Positions 36,256-45,322 of a DNA stretch of 64,000 nucleotides are shown here, one piece after another. How positions within the stretch are numbered: position 1 is the first letter of the stretch; each line of letters starts with the position of its first letter. Origin of the DNA: Bacteroidota bacterium (GTDB lineage: Bacteria; Bacteroidota; Bacteroidia; B-17B0; Aurantibacillaceae); NCBI GenBank assembly GCA_021155905.1, contig JAJNBG010000008.1, forward strand, positions 1 through 64,000. The letters are read 5' to 3'. The notes under the pieces were generated by a model. It made no database searches. It saw only the letters and a program-made list of their open reading frames with translations, and was not told where the DNA came from. The translations under genes and the position numbers were made by a program.

Positions 36256-38712
36256 ATGAAAAAAAAATTACTCGTACTTATCTTTGTCACCATGGCAATA
36301 ATAGCGAACTCTCAAAATAAAACGGTTTGTTTTGGAATTATCAATACGCCTACCACTACAGGAAACCCCAATGGAATCACATCGGGAGATTTCAACAATG
36401 ATGGTAAGATGGACATGGTTACCTGCAATAGTGTTTCAAATAACATATCCGTTTTTTTAGGTACTGGAACCGGAACTTTTACACACAACGGAAATGTTTT
36501 AGTTGGAACCAACCCGTATGCTGTGATTACTGCGGATTTTAATAAGGACACCATTCTTGATCTGGTTGTTACCAATCACAATTCAAACAACTTTTCGGTT
36601 TTGATGGGTTTAGGAACAGGTGGATTTGCAACGGCAATCAATTATACAACAAGTGCCGGACCAACCGCGGTAACTACAAGCGATTTTAATAAAGACGGCA
36701 ATTTAGATTTAGCCTTATCGAACGATGGCGGATCAAATGTTGTGTCCTTTTTTTACGGAAATGCGAGTGGAGTTTTTGGTGCCGCTCAGAATAAGAATAT
36801 AGGGACGATATCTCTTATTATAGTTTCCGCTGACTTTAATGGCGATAGTTATCCGGATATTGCTACGGTAAACGGGCCATCCAATAATGTTTCCATTAAA
36901 CTGGGATCTGCTTCCGGATTTGATACTACGTTTATTAATTATAATGTTGGAACCTATCCGGCATCCTTAGCCTTTGCTGATTTTAATAATGATGGAAAAC
37001 TGGATCTTGTTGCTGCCAATGCTAATTCCAATAATATCTCTGTTTTATTGGGAACAGGTTCCGGCTCCTTCGCCGGCATGGTGAACTACGCTGCAGGATC
37101 GGGCATGTCCTCAATTGTTGCCGCTGATTTAGATGGAGACTCTTTTAACGATGTGGCAGTTGCCAACTATAACACAAACACCATTTCTGTTTTGCGTGGC
37201 AATGGAAGTGGAACTTTTGGTACAGCCATTAATTTTGCTTCATTAAACGGGCCTACAACTTTAACTTTTGCAGATTACAATAACGATTCAAAAATGGATT
37301 TAGGAGTTACAAACAATAGTGCTAATTATGCGTCAGTATTATTAAACTCAACTTTTTCTGTGACGATCAGTTCAGGAAACACGACATTGTGTTCGGGGGA
37401 CACGGCTATTTTAAACGGAGCGGGAGGAATGACCTATTCATGGAGTAACGGTAGCACATCATCAGTCATTGCTGTGAATCCAACAAGTACAACAAATTAT
37501 TCTTTAACGGGAACCAATATAGATGGTTGCACAAACACACAGGCACAATCAGTAACAGTTAATCCCAAGCCGGTTTTAACCGTGAGTATACCTGATACGT
37601 TAGTTTGTAGTGGTAGTTTAGCATTCCTGACTGCCTCAGGCGCAACTTCATATATCTGGAATACAGGAGCAACTACCTCTCAAATCAATTTTCGGCCAAC
37701 AATGAATACCAGTTTTACCGTAACCGGGACAAACGTCCAGGGCTGTTCGGCTTCTAAAGTCAGAACTGTGTATGTAACACCATCCAAATCTTTAAGTGGA
37801 ACAGTAACCAGCACCCTGGGAACTTCCAGTGGCAACATGGTTTTATACAGGTATAGTTCCTATTTAAGTAAATGGGATTCTGTTGCTTTTACGCCATTCA
37901 GTTCAACTTATAATTTTGGCGCGGTTGATAGTTCCTTATATGTAATAAAAGCAATACCTACTGCCACAAACGAGCAGGCAACTTATGGTACCAGCGCCAT
38001 TAGCTGGCAGGACGCTGATGTGATAGCTCATGGCTGCAATGCTAACACAAACCAAAATATTACCATCATTCCTTTAGCCAATATTGGTACGGGCACAGGT
38101 TCGTTTACAGGAAAAATATATAAAGGAAATGGTTTTGGGATGCGAACAAATGGTGTCACTGTGCCTGGTAACCCAATTGGCGGAATCATTGTTAAAGGTG
38201 GTAAAAATCCGGGTGGACAAATGTTTGTGCAAACCCTGACGGCGACTGATGGAACTTATACTTTATCCGGAATGCCAAATAATGGCGCGATGGATGATTA
38301 TTTTATCTTGGTAGATGTTGCAGGATTAGATACAAATGGAACCTATCATCGCAAAATTACCTCAACTAATAATACCTTTACAGGTTTGGATTTTACGATT
38401 GACTCTATCTATGTTAATCCACAAACTTTTATCAGCGTAAATGATCTCATCGCGAAAGAATATTCCATCAAAGTATTCCCTAATCCTGCGAGCAGTGAGG
38501 TAACAATACAATACAACCCAAAAGGTGATTCAAATGTGAAGATTGAATTGTTTGATGTTTTTGGAAAACCTGTAAGAGTTGTTATTAAGGAAGGGGAAAT
38601 AGATCAGCACTCTTCTACAATTGCATTGGGCGATCTGGCGTCCGGCATGTATTTTATAAAATTAAAAATTAATAATAGCGAGAGCACTATTAAATTATTT
38701 GTAACGGATTAA
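36256..38712 (+). CDS. secreted FG-GAP/VCBS repeat protein with T9SS sorting domain
   Basis: 818 aa. Signal peptide MKKKLLVLIFVTMAIIANSQ. Residues about 25-370 contain seven FG-GAP/VCBS repeats, each with a calcium-type loop such as GDFNNDGKMD, SDFNKDGNLD, ADFNGDSYPD, ADFNNDGKLD and ADLDGDSFND, giving a seven-bladed propeller. Two Ig-like domains follow (CSGDTAILNGAGGMTYSWSN.. and CSGSLAFLTASGATSYIWNT..), then a further beta domain, and a T9SS type A domain (VFPNPASSEVTIQYN.., ending STIKLFVTD). It is probably a surface adhesin or binding protein; the ligand is unknown. A terminator follows and it is likely monocistronic. Confidence 0.88.
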   Translation: MKKKLLVLIFVTMAIIANSQNKTVCFGIINTPTTTGNPNGITSGDFNNDGKMDMVTCNSVSNNISVFLGTGTGTFTHNGNVLVGTNPYAVITADFNKDTILDLVVTNHNSNNFSVLMGLGTGGFATAINYTTSAGPTAVTTSDFNKDGNLDLALSNDGGSNVVSFFYGNASGVFGAAQNKNIGTISLIIVSADFNGDSYPDIATVNGPSNNVSIKLGSASGFDTTFINYNVGTYPASLAFADFNNDGKLDLVAANANSNNISVLLGTGSGSFAGMVNYAAGSGMSSIVAADLDGDSFNDVAVANYNTNTISVLRGNGSGTFGTAINFASLNGPTTLTFADYNNDSKMDLGVTNNSANYASVLLNSTFSVTISSGNTTLCSGDTAILNGAGGMTYSWSNGSTSSVIAVNPTSTTNYSLTGTNIDGCTNTQAQSVTVNPKPVLTVSIPDTLVCSGSLAFLTASGATSYIWNTGATTSQINFRPTMNTSFTVTGTNVQGCSASKVRTVYVTPSKSLSGTVTSTLGTSSGNMVLYRYSSYLSKWDSVAFTPFSSTYNFGAVDSSLYVIKAIPTATNEQATYGTSAISWQDADVIAHGCNANTNQNITIIPLANIGTGTGSFTGKIYKGNGFGMRTNGVTVPGNPIGGIIVKGGKNPGGQMFVQTLTATDGTYTLSGMPNNGAMDDYFILVDVAGLDTNGTYHRKITSTNNTFTGLDFTIDSIYVNPQTFISVNDLIAKEYSIKVFPNPASSEVTIQYNPKGDSNVKIELFDVFGKPVRVVIKEGEIDQHSSTIALGDLASGMYFIKLKINNSESTIKLFVTD

Positions 38713-38728
38713 TTAAATAAACAGATTT

Positions 38729-38763
38729 AAAAGCCATCCATTTCTTAGTGGGTGGCTTTTTTA
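38729..38763 (+). terminator. intrinsic terminator
   Basis: Stem AAAAGCCATCC/GGGTGGCTTTT with one G-T pair and a loop of about eight bases, then T-run. It ends the FG-GAP gene. Confidence 0.8.
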
Positions 38764-38842
38764 TTTAATACACTTTTAAAACAATGGTTATATAGACTGC
38801 TTCGCGATATTGAAACCCCTGATAATTATCGGGAGAGCATGA

Positions 38843-39775
38843 TTATTTATTCATCGCCTTCAATTGCTCTTCCAGGAATTTGATTCCTTCGGTAAAGCTA
38901 TGTGGGTTATAACCTAAATCCCGTTTCGCTTTATCAATGATGAAGCCCGTAATTGGTGGGCGCTTAGCCGGCTGTTTGATGTCGGCTGATTTGGAAGGCT
39001 TGATCAATGACTTATCCAGTTTATAATAATCTGCTATCAGGTGCGCCACTTCTAAAATATTTAAAAAATCTTTTCCTGAAATGTTATAAATGCCGCTCGC
39101 TTTTTTCTCAGCAATCAAAATACAACCATCCGCCAGGTCTTCCGCCAGCGTTGGAGTACGGTACTGATCGTCCACTACATTAATGGTTTTGCCCTGCTCT
39201 AAATTTTGTTTCACCCATAACACAATATTACTGCGACTCATATTATCCACGATGCCATACACCAGTACCGTACGTGCAATGGCCCAATGTAAGGAAGAAG
39301 CCTGCACAATATTTTCAGCGGCCAGTTTACTTTCCGCGTAGTAACTTAAAGGATTGGGTTTTTCATTTTCATCCAACGGTCCATGGCTGCCATCAAAAAT
39401 GAAATCAGTGGAGAGGTGAATGAAATGAGGTTTATAATCAGGATTCTTTTTGCATAACTCTTCTAAAACACTTACCTGGTGCTGCACTGCGGTTACGTTC
39501 ATTAACCAGCAGTTTTCTTTGTCTGTTTCGCAGGCATCCACGTTGGTCATGGCTGCGGTGTTGATGATCACGTCCGGCATGTATTTGGTAAATACGGAAG
39601 CTACATTTTCGTAATTAGTAATGTCCAATGCGGCATACTCATAACCCGATGTATTCACCAAACGGTTTTCGCCACGTGCGGTTGCGATACAGGTAATATT
39701 TGTTTTGTCTTTTAGTTTGTATACTAATTTTTGGCCTAACAGGCCATTTGAGCCGGTGATCAGAATTTTTTGCAT
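38843..39775 (-). CDS. RmlD-like NAD(P)-dependent sugar-nucleotide reductase (extended SDR)
   Basis: 310 aa from the start MQKILITGSNGLLGQKL. The longer frame upstream runs into mosaic element R7 and is not used. Rossmann GSNGLLG (GxxGxxG, residues 8-14), NTAAMTNVDACE after beta 4, and YxxxK in YYAESKLAAE. The family is RmlD/dTDP-4-dehydrorhamnose reductase-like and makes deoxysugar nucleotides for surface glycans. No other rml gene lies nearby, so the exact substrate is open. It converges on the FG-GAP gene. Confidence 0.82.
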   Translation of the reverse strand: MQKILITGSNGLLGQKLVYKLKDKTNITCIATARGENRLVNTSGYEYAALDITNYENVASVFTKYMPDVIINTAAMTNVDACETDKENCWLMNVTAVQHQVSVLEELCKKNPDYKPHFIHLSTDFIFDGSHGPLDENEKPNPLSYYAESKLAAENIVQASSLHWAIARTVLVYGIVDNMSRSNIVLWVKQNLEQGKTINVVDDQYRTPTLAEDLADGCILIAEKKASGIYNISGKDFLNILEVAHLIADYYKLDKSLIKPSKSADIKQPAKRPPITGFIIDKAKRDLGYNPHSFTEGIKFLEEQLKAMNK

Positions 39776-39832
39776 GAAGTAAATATACGAATTGGGCCTT
39801 ACTTTCTTTGCCTCCCATGCATAGGAAATAGT

Positions 39833-40308
39833 GATACTTTTGAAAAAGTATCCAAAACTTAGCTTCTCTTTTTCTTTTTGCTTGATCAAAAAGAAACAAA
39901 AAATCAAGAACGAACGCCAACTTCAATCTTTTTAGGGGCGCACAGCGCAGGAACTCCCTAAAAAATTGTAGTTCGCACCGTTCGTTCACGTCCACGCACC
40001 ATTTGCAGGCAGAAATTTTCAATGCTTTCGTGAGATATAGGTGAATAACAAATCTCCGGGCCTTTTAGCACTTCTCTCTCATAAAATTTCCGATCGGAAA
40101 GCGCGGAGACCGGTCAAAACGCGGAGGCGGATAAGCTGTGAATTTGTATTTATTAGATGAGCCCAAAAGAGCTTTAGTCCTCTTTTGGAGGCGAATCTTA
40201 TAAATACAAAGAGCGCCGGGACATCGTTTTGACTTGATTTTTTCGTTCTTTTTCATCAAGGAAAAAGAACATAGAAAAGCGGTTTTGGATACTTTTTCAA
40301 AAAGTATC
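39833..40308. repeat. mosaic inverted-repeat element R7 (arms alpha and gamma)
   Basis: Both outer hairpins are present: 39833-39852 (GATACTTTTGAAAAAGTATC) and 40288-40308 (GATACTTTTTCAAAAAGTATC). The left shared-stem module pairs TTTCTTTTTG/CAAAAAGAAA against CTTGAT/ATCAAG. The alpha arm has AACGAACGCCAACT and AGTTCGCACCGTTCGTT. The core GTGAGATATAG lies at 40030-40040. The gamma arm lies between GTCAAAACGCGG and CGTTTTGACTTGA. The right module is GTTCTTTTTC/GAAAAAGAAC (40245-40254/40261-40270) against CTTGAT/ATCAAG (40233-40238/40255-40260), with no free bases between. Confidence 0.8.
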
Positions 40309-40358
40309 GTTCTTGTTTAACGATGAAACTAAAAATGAAATTGTCTAAGACGTTTTGT

Positions 40359-40374
40359 CCCGATAGCTATCGGG
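40359..40374. repeat. palindrome CCCGATAGCTATCGGG
   Basis: Perfect 16-base palindrome outside any element. The same sequence forms the loop of R5's left hairpin (33527-33542). It recurs with one mismatch at 54075-54090, and its 14-base centre lies at 55374-55387 inside a gene. Confidence 0.6.
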
Positions 40375-40497
40375 ATGATTTTTTTGTTAAGCTACACACG
40401 GTCTGGCTCAAATGTATACAATACATTTGCCCTGTATCAAGACAAAAAGTAGTTCTAAGGCTGCAAAAGTATCAAAGAAAATAAGCTAAAAAGCAGC

Positions 40498-40567
40498 TTC
40501 TCGACTTCGCTCGAAGTGACAGTATTAAAATATGGTAGCTGAGGAGGTTGCTGAGCTTGCCGAAGTG
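40498..40567. repeat. short dispersed repeats
   Basis: TTCTCGACTTCGCTCGAAGT followed by GACA (40498-40521), then GGTTGCTGAGCTTGCCGAAG (40546-40565). Both are relatives of the short CTTCG/GAAG repeat class seen elsewhere in the window. They lie just beyond the stop of the LRR gene. Confidence 0.45.
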
Positions 40568-40576
40568 TCCTCGAAG

Positions 40577-41185
40577 TTACCACTTGCAGCGGCAACTCGG
40601 TGAAAGATACACCTTCGCATTGGGCAAACTGTTGGTGATGCTTTTTTGAACCTCATCGCTGATTAAAATATTACGAAGGTCAAGGACGCGCAAAGATTTT
40701 AAATTGGCGAAGGAAGGGTATTCCTCAAAGTTATTACTCCAGAGATCCAGGATCTCCAGCTTTTCGAGGTTAGCAATTTGTGGGGGAATGCTTTCAAGAT
40801 CGTTCTGGTTGAAGTTGATGTATTTCAAATTCACCAGCTTACCAATTTCTTTGGGTAAGTGTCTTAAGCCGGTTTTACTAACTGCGAGGTATTGCAGGTT
40901 AGTGAGTAAGCCGATGCTATCCGGTAATTCAGAAATGGAGTTTTTACTGAGGTCGAGATACTGCAGATTTTTCATTTGCAGGATCTGTTTAGGAAAGGAT
41001 TTTAAGTGCTGTTTTCTTAAGACCAGTTTAATAACAGCGTCCGGATTTTTCATCGCTTCCTGGAGTGATTCGAAGCCCTGCAGGGTATCAAGTGATAAAG
41101 AATCCAGTAATTGTGCTTTAACGGAAGTTGTCGAAAAAAACAACCCCACGACCAGCACTATTCTAATTAAAATTTTATACATCAT
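40577..41185 (-). CDS. exported leucine-rich repeat protein
   Basis: 202 aa. A signal peptide ends near VKAQ (about residue 25). Five to six leucine-rich repeats of about 23 residues follow, of the LxxLxxLdLSxNxIxxLPxxI type: MKNLQYLDLSKNSISELPDS, LTNLQYLAVSKTGLRHLPKE, LVNLKYINFNQNDLESIPPQ, LEKLEILDLWSNNFEEYP. It is probably a periplasmic or surface binding protein. Its start overlaps the end of ribF by 11 bp, so translation is likely coupled, although a functional link with flavin synthesis is not evident. Confidence 0.78.
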   Translation of the reverse strand: MMYKILIRIVLVVGLFFSTTSVKAQLLDSLSLDTLQGFESLQEAMKNPDAVIKLVLRKQHLKSFPKQILQMKNLQYLDLSKNSISELPDSIGLLTNLQYLAVSKTGLRHLPKEIGKLVNLKYINFNQNDLESIPPQIANLEKLEILDLWSNNFEEYPSFANLKSLRVLDLRNILISDEVQKSITNSLPNAKVYLSPSCRCKW

Positions 41186-42098
41186 TACAGGCTATTTTAT
41201 CGCTTGCCAGGGCATGCTTGAGTTCCTCTAAGTTAGCAAATTTTTTCTCATCACGGATGCGCTTAACAAATTCTAACCTCAATTCCTGCCCATAAATCTC
41301 CTGATCAAAATCAAAAATATTCACTTCAATTTTTATGTTGTGGTCGGTATCCGTTGTTGGATTGTAACCAATACTTAACATGCCTTTATAGATCGAATCA
41401 TGCAAAATAACATTCACTGCATACACGCCTATTTTCGGGATCAGTTTATCCTCGTCTTTGATGTAAATGTTGGCTGTGGGATAACCGAGCGTTCTTCCTA
41501 ATTGTTTTCCTTTCACCACTTCACCCGAAATGAAAAAAGCATAGCCCAGGTAATCGTTGGCGGTTTTAATATCGCCTTCTTCAATGGCTTTACGGATGCG
41601 TGTGCTACTGATATTTAACTGGTTGATCTCCTGTGCAGAAATTTCTTCCACTTCAAAATGATAAACCGGGGCCAGTTGTTTCAAGGTTTCGATGCTTCCT
41701 TCGCGGTTGCTTCCAAAACGGTGATCGTAACCAATCACCAGGGTTTTTGTTTTTAAGCCTTTTGAAATAATATCGGAGATATAGTCATTGGCATTCATTT
41801 GAGAAAACTCTTTGGTGAATGGAAAAACCAATACATGATCAATTCCGTATTGTTTCAGGAGCTCACATTTTTCGTCAGTGGTCGTGATCAACTTCAGATC
41901 TTTTTGCTCAGGAAATAAAATTTTGCGTGGGTGCGGATCAAAGGTAAACAGGACAGTTTCTCCACCTTGCTTTTGTTTCAACTCTACTAAACGGCTGATG
42001 ATTTTTTGATGACCCTTATGTACACCGTCAAACGTCCCAATGGTAACAATGGAATTGGAAAGGGAAGCTAACTCAGAGATATGATGGTAAATGTGCAC
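41175..42098 (-). CDS. ribF: bifunctional riboflavin kinase / FAD synthetase
   Basis: 307 aa cytoplasmic enzyme making FMN from riboflavin and then FAD. The N-terminal nucleotidyltransferase (FMN adenylyltransferase) domain has GTFDGVHKGHQKI (about 22-34) and the SSTRIRKAIEEG motif. The C-terminal riboflavin kinase domain has GRTLGYPTANI. The reading frame opens with GTG at 42098 (protein start MHIYHHISEL), which gives the usual family N-terminus; no ATG fits. A TATCTTTG promoter box lies 14 bases upstream. It overlaps the downstream LRR gene. Confidence 0.92.
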   Translation of the reverse strand: MHIYHHISELASLSNSIVTIGTFDGVHKGHQKIISRLVELKQKQGGETVLFTFDPHPRKILFPEQKDLKLITTTDEKCELLKQYGIDHVLVFPFTKEFSQMNANDYISDIISKGLKTKTLVIGYDHRFGSNREGSIETLKQLAPVYHFEVEEISAQEINQLNISSTRIRKAIEEGDIKTANDYLGYAFFISGEVVKGKQLGRTLGYPTANIYIKDEDKLIPKIGVYAVNVILHDSIYKGMLSIGYNPTTDTDHNIKIEVNIFDFDQEIYGQELRLEFVKRIRDEKKFANLEELKHALASDKIACNDV

Positions 42099-42112
42099 AG
42101 ATTATTGAGGGA

Positions 42113-42120
42113 CAAAGATA
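42113..42120 (-). promoter_or_regulatory. -7 promoter element of ribF
   Basis: On the - strand TATCTTTG matches TAnnTTTG, ending 14 bases before the GTG start of ribF. It supports that start. Confidence 0.55.
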
Positions 42121-42159
42121 AGAGAAATACATTTAACTGGTGAGAACATCGGTAAGGGT

Positions 42160-43317
42160 TTAAAATACTTTAACGCTTCCGTTTTTGATGATGTAATCCA
42201 CGCCGTTGATGTTGAACTTTTTGCCCGTGCTTTGTTTCATCAAATCGGTAATGTCCTGTTCGATCGTATGCACGGAGCCCTTGGTTTTATAGGCAATGTT
42301 CAGGTAATCTTCATTGATTTCCATGCCCTCATAAACACCGCATAACACCACCCTCACCGGAACTTTGATTCGTGACAGCATTTTGATGTCACGTGCTTTT
42401 GCCCAGTTATCTGCAATCAATATCACATCTTCTACCTTGCCGCTTTTATTTAAACCAAAAATAATAGCTTCCACCGGGTTCTCAGGCGCATCTCCACCCT
42501 GTCCTTTCCGGATGGTCGACTCCATGGTAGAGATCAGTTCTTCTACGGTTTTTGCTTTACAGTGATATACCCCACCGGTAGCGCCAATCTTTTTATTTTC
42601 GTCCTTCTTGTTATCCCCGTCATTAAAAAAGACAAAGTGCTGGCTCGTCGTATCCTTCAGAAAATGTAATTTCAACCAGGTACTGATTTGCTGCGCGTAG
42701 GGATACATGCTCCCCGTTAAATCCGCCACAATCAGTTTATTTTTCCAGGTTTTATTCCGGTTCAGCACATTAAACACAACGCTATTGGCCGTGTCTGCCT
42801 CATTAGGCTGCAGGTTCGTCTCCGTTTCGGTGCTTCTGCTTTCGAACGAAAAATTTCCTTTCTTATCATACACGCGATAGTATCCATCCAGGTTACCCTT
42901 CTTATATTTTCCTTCGGCTTTAATGTGCCCGTTGGCATAATACTCCAGTTCCAGTCCCTCTTTAATCCCGTTCTTAAAGGTCTCAAACAAAAGTTTCCTG
43001 CATTTCTTCGTGTAAGAAATTGACGGCCCGTCGAGTGCACCATCTTTAAAATAGGCTTCCTTTTCCACACAGTCAGGCTCATCATACCAGTTGATTTCAA
43101 GACCCTGTTTTTTATTGTTTTTATAGGAAACTTCTTGCTTTAAATCGCCGTTTGGCCAGAATTCTTTCCATACCCCCTGCTTCAAACTGTCGCGATCGAT
43201 GACATTGATTGTATCGTGGTCATAAATCCGGTAGGAAGTCATGGATTGCGCCCTGGATGTATTTTGATCCAGGAGAAAACCAATAAAAAGGATATAAATG
43301 AACCGTAGTATTTTCAC
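42160..43317 (-). CDS. exported MORN-like repeat plus VWA-like domain protein
   Basis: 385 aa. Signal peptide ends near SRAQ (about 24). Residues about 45-160 carry MORN/YwqK-type repeats of the form GxxxxYxxNGxxxxxxxYKxGxxxG (KQGVWKEFWPNGDLKQEVSY.., GLELEYYANGHIKAEGKYKK, NLDGYYRVYDKKGNF). From about 193 a von Willebrand A-like fold begins (KLIVADLTGSMYPYA, a MIDAS-like DxTxS), with GQGGDAPENPVEAI and VILIADNW later. The combination suggests a periplasmic protein-binding factor; the role is unknown. It is divergent from pheS with 42 bp between starts. Confidence 0.72.
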   Translation of the reverse strand: MKILRFIYILFIGFLLDQNTSRAQSMTSYRIYDHDTINVIDRDSLKQGVWKEFWPNGDLKQEVSYKNNKKQGLEINWYDEPDCVEKEAYFKDGALDGPSISYTKKCRKLLFETFKNGIKEGLELEYYANGHIKAEGKYKKGNLDGYYRVYDKKGNFSFESRSTETETNLQPNEADTANSVVFNVLNRNKTWKNKLIVADLTGSMYPYAQQISTWLKLHFLKDTTSQHFVFFNDGDNKKDENKKIGATGGVYHCKAKTVEELISTMESTIRKGQGGDAPENPVEAIIFGLNKSGKVEDVILIADNWAKARDIKMLSRIKVPVRVVLCGVYEGMEINEDYLNIAYKTKGSVHTIEQDITDLMKQSTGKKFNINGVDYIIKNGSVKVF

Positions 43318-43331
43318 TACCTAAAATTGCT

Positions 43332-43339
43332 TAAATTTG
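43332..43339 (+). promoter_or_regulatory. -7 promoter element of pheS
   Basis: TAAATTTG matches TAnnTTTG and ends 20 bases before the pheS ATG at 43360. It lies downstream of the in-frame ATG at 43327, so it rules that start out. Confidence 0.6.
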
Positions 43340-43359
43340 CGGGAATTATCAAATTTATT

Positions 43360-44385
43360 ATGTTAGAAAAAATAAATAGTTTACTGGCAGAAGTGGAAGA
43401 GTTCGCGGCTCAGAGTAAAGAGCAGGTGGAAGAATACCGGATTAAATGGTTAAGTAAAAAAGGAGAGATCACTTCTTTGTTTGACGATTTTAAATCGGTG
43501 GCTCCGGAAATCAAACGTGAGGTTGGCCAGAAATTGAATGAACTGAAAACAAGGGCTCAGGATAAAATCAACACCCTGAAAGAAAAACATGATAATGCCT
43601 CTGATAAAGGCGCTTCTAAGGACATTGATCTTACGTTACCGGGTGACCCAACGATCCAGATTGGCTCCCGTCATCCTTTATCACTGGTGAAAAACCAGAT
43701 TATTGATGTGTTTGCGCGCATTGGCTTTACCGTGAGTGATGGCCGCGAAATTGAAGATGACTGGCATAACTTTACTGCCCTCAATACTCCTGAAAACCAC
43801 CCGGCGCGTGATATGCAGGATACCTTTTACGTGGAACTAAACCCGGAAATGGTATTGCGCACACAAACCTCATCGGTACAGGTGCATATCATGGAAAATC
43901 AAAAACCACCGATCCGTACCATTTCACCGGGAAGGGTTTACCGTAACGAAGCTATTAGTGCCCGTGCGCATTGCCAGTTTCACCAGATTGAAGGTTTATA
44001 CATTGATGAAAAAGTGTCGTTTGCTGATTTAAAGCAGACTCTGAATTTCTTTGCCAAAGAATTATTCGGCACCGAAACAAAAATACGCATGCGCCCAAGT
44101 TATTTCCCCTTTACCGAACCAAGTGCGGAAGTAGATATCAGCTGCACCATATGTAAAGGAGAAGGCTGCAATGTATGTAAACACACCGGCTGGGTAGAAA
44201 TTTTAGGTTGTGGCATGGTGGACCCACAGGTGTTAGACAACTGTGGTATCGATTCTAAAAAATACAGCGGCTTTGCTTTTGGAATGGGTATAGAACGTAT
44301 CACGATGTTAAAATACCGGGTGAAAGATCTGCGTTTGTTTTTTGAAAATGATGTGCGGTTTTTAAAACAGTTCTCAGGAGAATAA
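43360..44385 (+). CDS. pheS: phenylalanyl-tRNA synthetase alpha subunit
   Basis: 341 aa from MLEKINSLLAEVEEF. Class II synthetase catalytic subunit. N-terminal coiled coil (about 1-85) for tRNA binding. Motif 1 region around HPLSLVKNQIIDVFARIGF, motif 2 with RVYRNEAISARAHCQFHQIEG, and motif 3 FAFGMGIERITML near the end. RMRPSYFPFTEPSAEVDI lines the active site. The CTICKGEGCNVCKHTGW segment has Cys pairs that could bind zinc. pheT is not adjacent, which is common in this phylum. Confidence 0.95.
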   Translation: MLEKINSLLAEVEEFAAQSKEQVEEYRIKWLSKKGEITSLFDDFKSVAPEIKREVGQKLNELKTRAQDKINTLKEKHDNASDKGASKDIDLTLPGDPTIQIGSRHPLSLVKNQIIDVFARIGFTVSDGREIEDDWHNFTALNTPENHPARDMQDTFYVELNPEMVLRTQTSSVQVHIMENQKPPIRTISPGRVYRNEAISARAHCQFHQIEGLYIDEKVSFADLKQTLNFFAKELFGTETKIRMRPSYFPFTEPSAEVDISCTICKGEGCNVCKHTGWVEILGCGMVDPQVLDNCGIDSKKYSGFAFGMGIERITMLKYRVKDLRLFFENDVRFLKQFSGE

Positions 44386-44444
44386 TTTGACCGATAATCC
44401 TGTTTGAATAAATCAGACAAGAGTATGTAAATTTTAATCATCAC

Positions 44445-44765
44445 ATGGAAAAGCTTCCAAGGAAAGAACTCATTTTTGACATGTTGGAAAAAGAACCCAA
44501 CGATGTGTTCCTGAATTATGCTTTAGCCATGGAACATTTGGCAACCGGTGATTATACCGATGCCGACGCGCAGTTTAAAAAAGTACTGGAAATAAACCCC
44601 TCTTACCTACCCTGCTACTATCAGTTGGGACAAGTGAACGAAAAACTAAACCATACCGACATCGCTTTAGGTTATTACAAGTTAGGCGTGGCATTAGCAC
44701 AATCCCAAAACAATAAAAAAGCTTTAGGGGAATTGAATGAAGCGATTTGGATGCTTGAAGATTAA
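44445..44765 (+). CDS. small TPR-repeat protein
   Basis: 106 aa without signal peptide. It contains about two and a half tetratricopeptide repeats: NDVFLNYALAMEHLATGDYTDADAQFKKVLEINPSYLPCYYQLGQVNEKLNHTDIALGYY.., with the W-L-G-Y-A-F-A-P positions partly kept. Such short TPR proteins are protein-interaction modules, and the partner is unknown. It lies 59 bp after pheS on the same strand and is probably co-transcribed. Mosaic element R8 follows. Confidence 0.78.
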   Translation: MEKLPRKELIFDMLEKEPNDVFLNYALAMEHLATGDYTDADAQFKKVLEINPSYLPCYYQLGQVNEKLNHTDIALGYYKLGVALAQSQNNKKALGELNEAIWMLED

Positions 44766-44779
44766 CCGATAGTGATTAT

Positions 44780-45232
44780 GATACTTTTGCGATCCCGGTA
44801 GCTTTCGGGAGTATCCAAAAGCGTTCTTCTTCTTACTTTTTTTCTTGATAAAAAAAGTAAGCAAAAAAATCAAGAACGAACGCCAACTCCAATCTTTTTT
44901 GGGACGCACAGTGCAAGGACTCCCAAAAAAATTGTAGTTCGCACCGTTCGTTCACGTCCCCGCGCCATCTACAGTCAGAAATTTCTTATACAATTGTAAG
45001 ATATAGATGAGCTAAAAACTCGCGTGGCATAGCGCTAGCACCTCTCTCATACGTTGGTAATAGTGCGGCTGGTTTTGGCAATTCGGTGCGAACTGCCATT
45101 TTTTTACTCCGTTTCCCGGGCAGCCTTGCGCGCAAAAAATGGTAGTTGGCGAATTGCCTTGATTTTTTGTTTCTTTTTCATCAAGGAAAAAGAAAAAAGA
45201 GATTAAGTTTTGGATACTTTTTCAAAAATATC
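44780..45232. repeat. mosaic inverted-repeat element R8 (arms alpha and beta)
   Basis: The outer left hairpin at 44780-44815 has a CCCGGTAGCTTTCGGG loop, a variant of the 16-base palindrome. A shared-stem module with CTTACTTTTTTT/AAAAAAAGTAAG follows. The alpha arm has AACGAACGCCAACT and AGTTCGCACCGTTCGTT. The core GTAAGATATAG begins at 44996. The beta arm runs from GCAATTCGGTGCGAACTGCC to GGTAGTTGGCGAATTGC. The right module is TTTCTTTTTC/GAAAAAGAAA (45170-45179/45186-45195) against CCTTGA/TCAAGG (45157-45162/45181-45186). The outer right hairpin ends at 45232. It lies between co-directional genes. Confidence 0.8.
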
Positions 45233-45322
45233 GTCCTTGCCCTTGACTAGAAAAAAGTAACAGAAAAATAGTTCACGATATGAGTATCCGGTATTTTTAT
45301 ACCTTTAATAAAAATACCACTG

